In this document: positions 6,774-6,819 of the stretch, piece by piece
Numbering within the stretch: the first letter of the stretch is position 1
Layout of the letters: every line of letters begins with the position of its first letter
Assembly (NCBI GenBank): GCA_903930515.1
Contig: CAIYYW010000350.1
Coordinates: 1-6,819 of the forward strand
DNA from: an uncultured delta proteobacterium
GTDB lineage: Bacteria > RBG-13-61-14 > DRUE01
Direction: 5' to 3'
DNA length: 6,819 bases
Notes under the pieces: model-generated
Seen by the model: the letters and a program-made list of their open reading frames with translations, nothing else
Databases searched by the model: none
Told to the model about the DNA's origin: nothing
Made by a program: the position numbers and the translations under genes

Positions 6774-6819
6774 GAAGCCATTTGATCCAGATCCAGATCC
6801 AGCCGTTTGAGGAAATTCA
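6746..6819 (-). CDS. possible 3' end of a convergent gene (partial)
   Basis: On the minus strand a frame is open from the window edge to a TAA at 6746-6748 and encodes NFLKRLDLDLDQMASKAKAG followed by LKG. The composition (Lys, Ala and Leu, with GC-leaning third positions) resembles the tail of a real protein. If so, its last codons lie inside the terminator stem, a common arrangement for convergent genes. With only about 24 codons the frame could be open by chance. No family is recognised, and the LDLDLD is produced by a GATCCA tandem repeat. Confidence 0.25.
   Translation of the reverse strand, partial: NFLKRLDLDLDQMASKAKAGLKG

Overview
The window reads as a piece of chromosome from a diderm (Gram-negative-type) bacterium. 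The evidence is an outer-membrane beta-barrel porin with a signal peptide and a terminal aromatic residue, and a periplasmic binding protein with a cleavable signal peptide. GC content is moderate to high in the main operon and visibly lower in the gene on the opposite strand. I cannot fix the phylum from this sequence alone; lineages such as Omnitrophota, Desulfobacterota or Nitrospirota would fit, but that is only an impression.

Layout: bases 1-140 hold no supportable gene. Bases 141-1631 (minus strand) encode a cobalamin-binding radical SAM enzyme of unknown substrate. Bases 1632-2004 are a divergent intergenic region. It contains a 145-bp segment bounded by imperfect inverted repeats (1681-1825), then a T-tract, a good sigma70-type promoter (1840-1868) and a leader of about 130 nt. 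Bases 2005-6714 (plus strand) form one tight gene set: pstS, pstC, pstA, pstB and an OprP/OprO-like porin. A strong intrinsic terminator follows at 6736-6773. The last 70 or so bases may hold the 3' end of a convergent minus-strand gene whose final codons overlap the terminator.

How the genes work together: the porin would admit phosphate or other anions across the outer membrane, PstS would capture phosphate in the periplasm, PstC and PstA would form the inner-membrane channel, and PstB would power import with ATP. The spacing is tight (22 nt, a 1-nt overlap, 9 nt, 57 nt), each gene has a Shine-Dalgarno site, and no terminator is visible before the end of the porin gene, so a single transcript is likely. 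The usual partners phoU, phoB and phoR are not in the window.

I found no convincing undescribed multi-gene system. The points most worth a second look are an EF-hand-like calcium loop in PstS, the inverted-repeat element beside the pst promoter, a partial Pho-box-like half-site overlapping the promoter, a variant ABC signature (LSVGQ) in PstB, and the radical SAM enzyme of unknown role.
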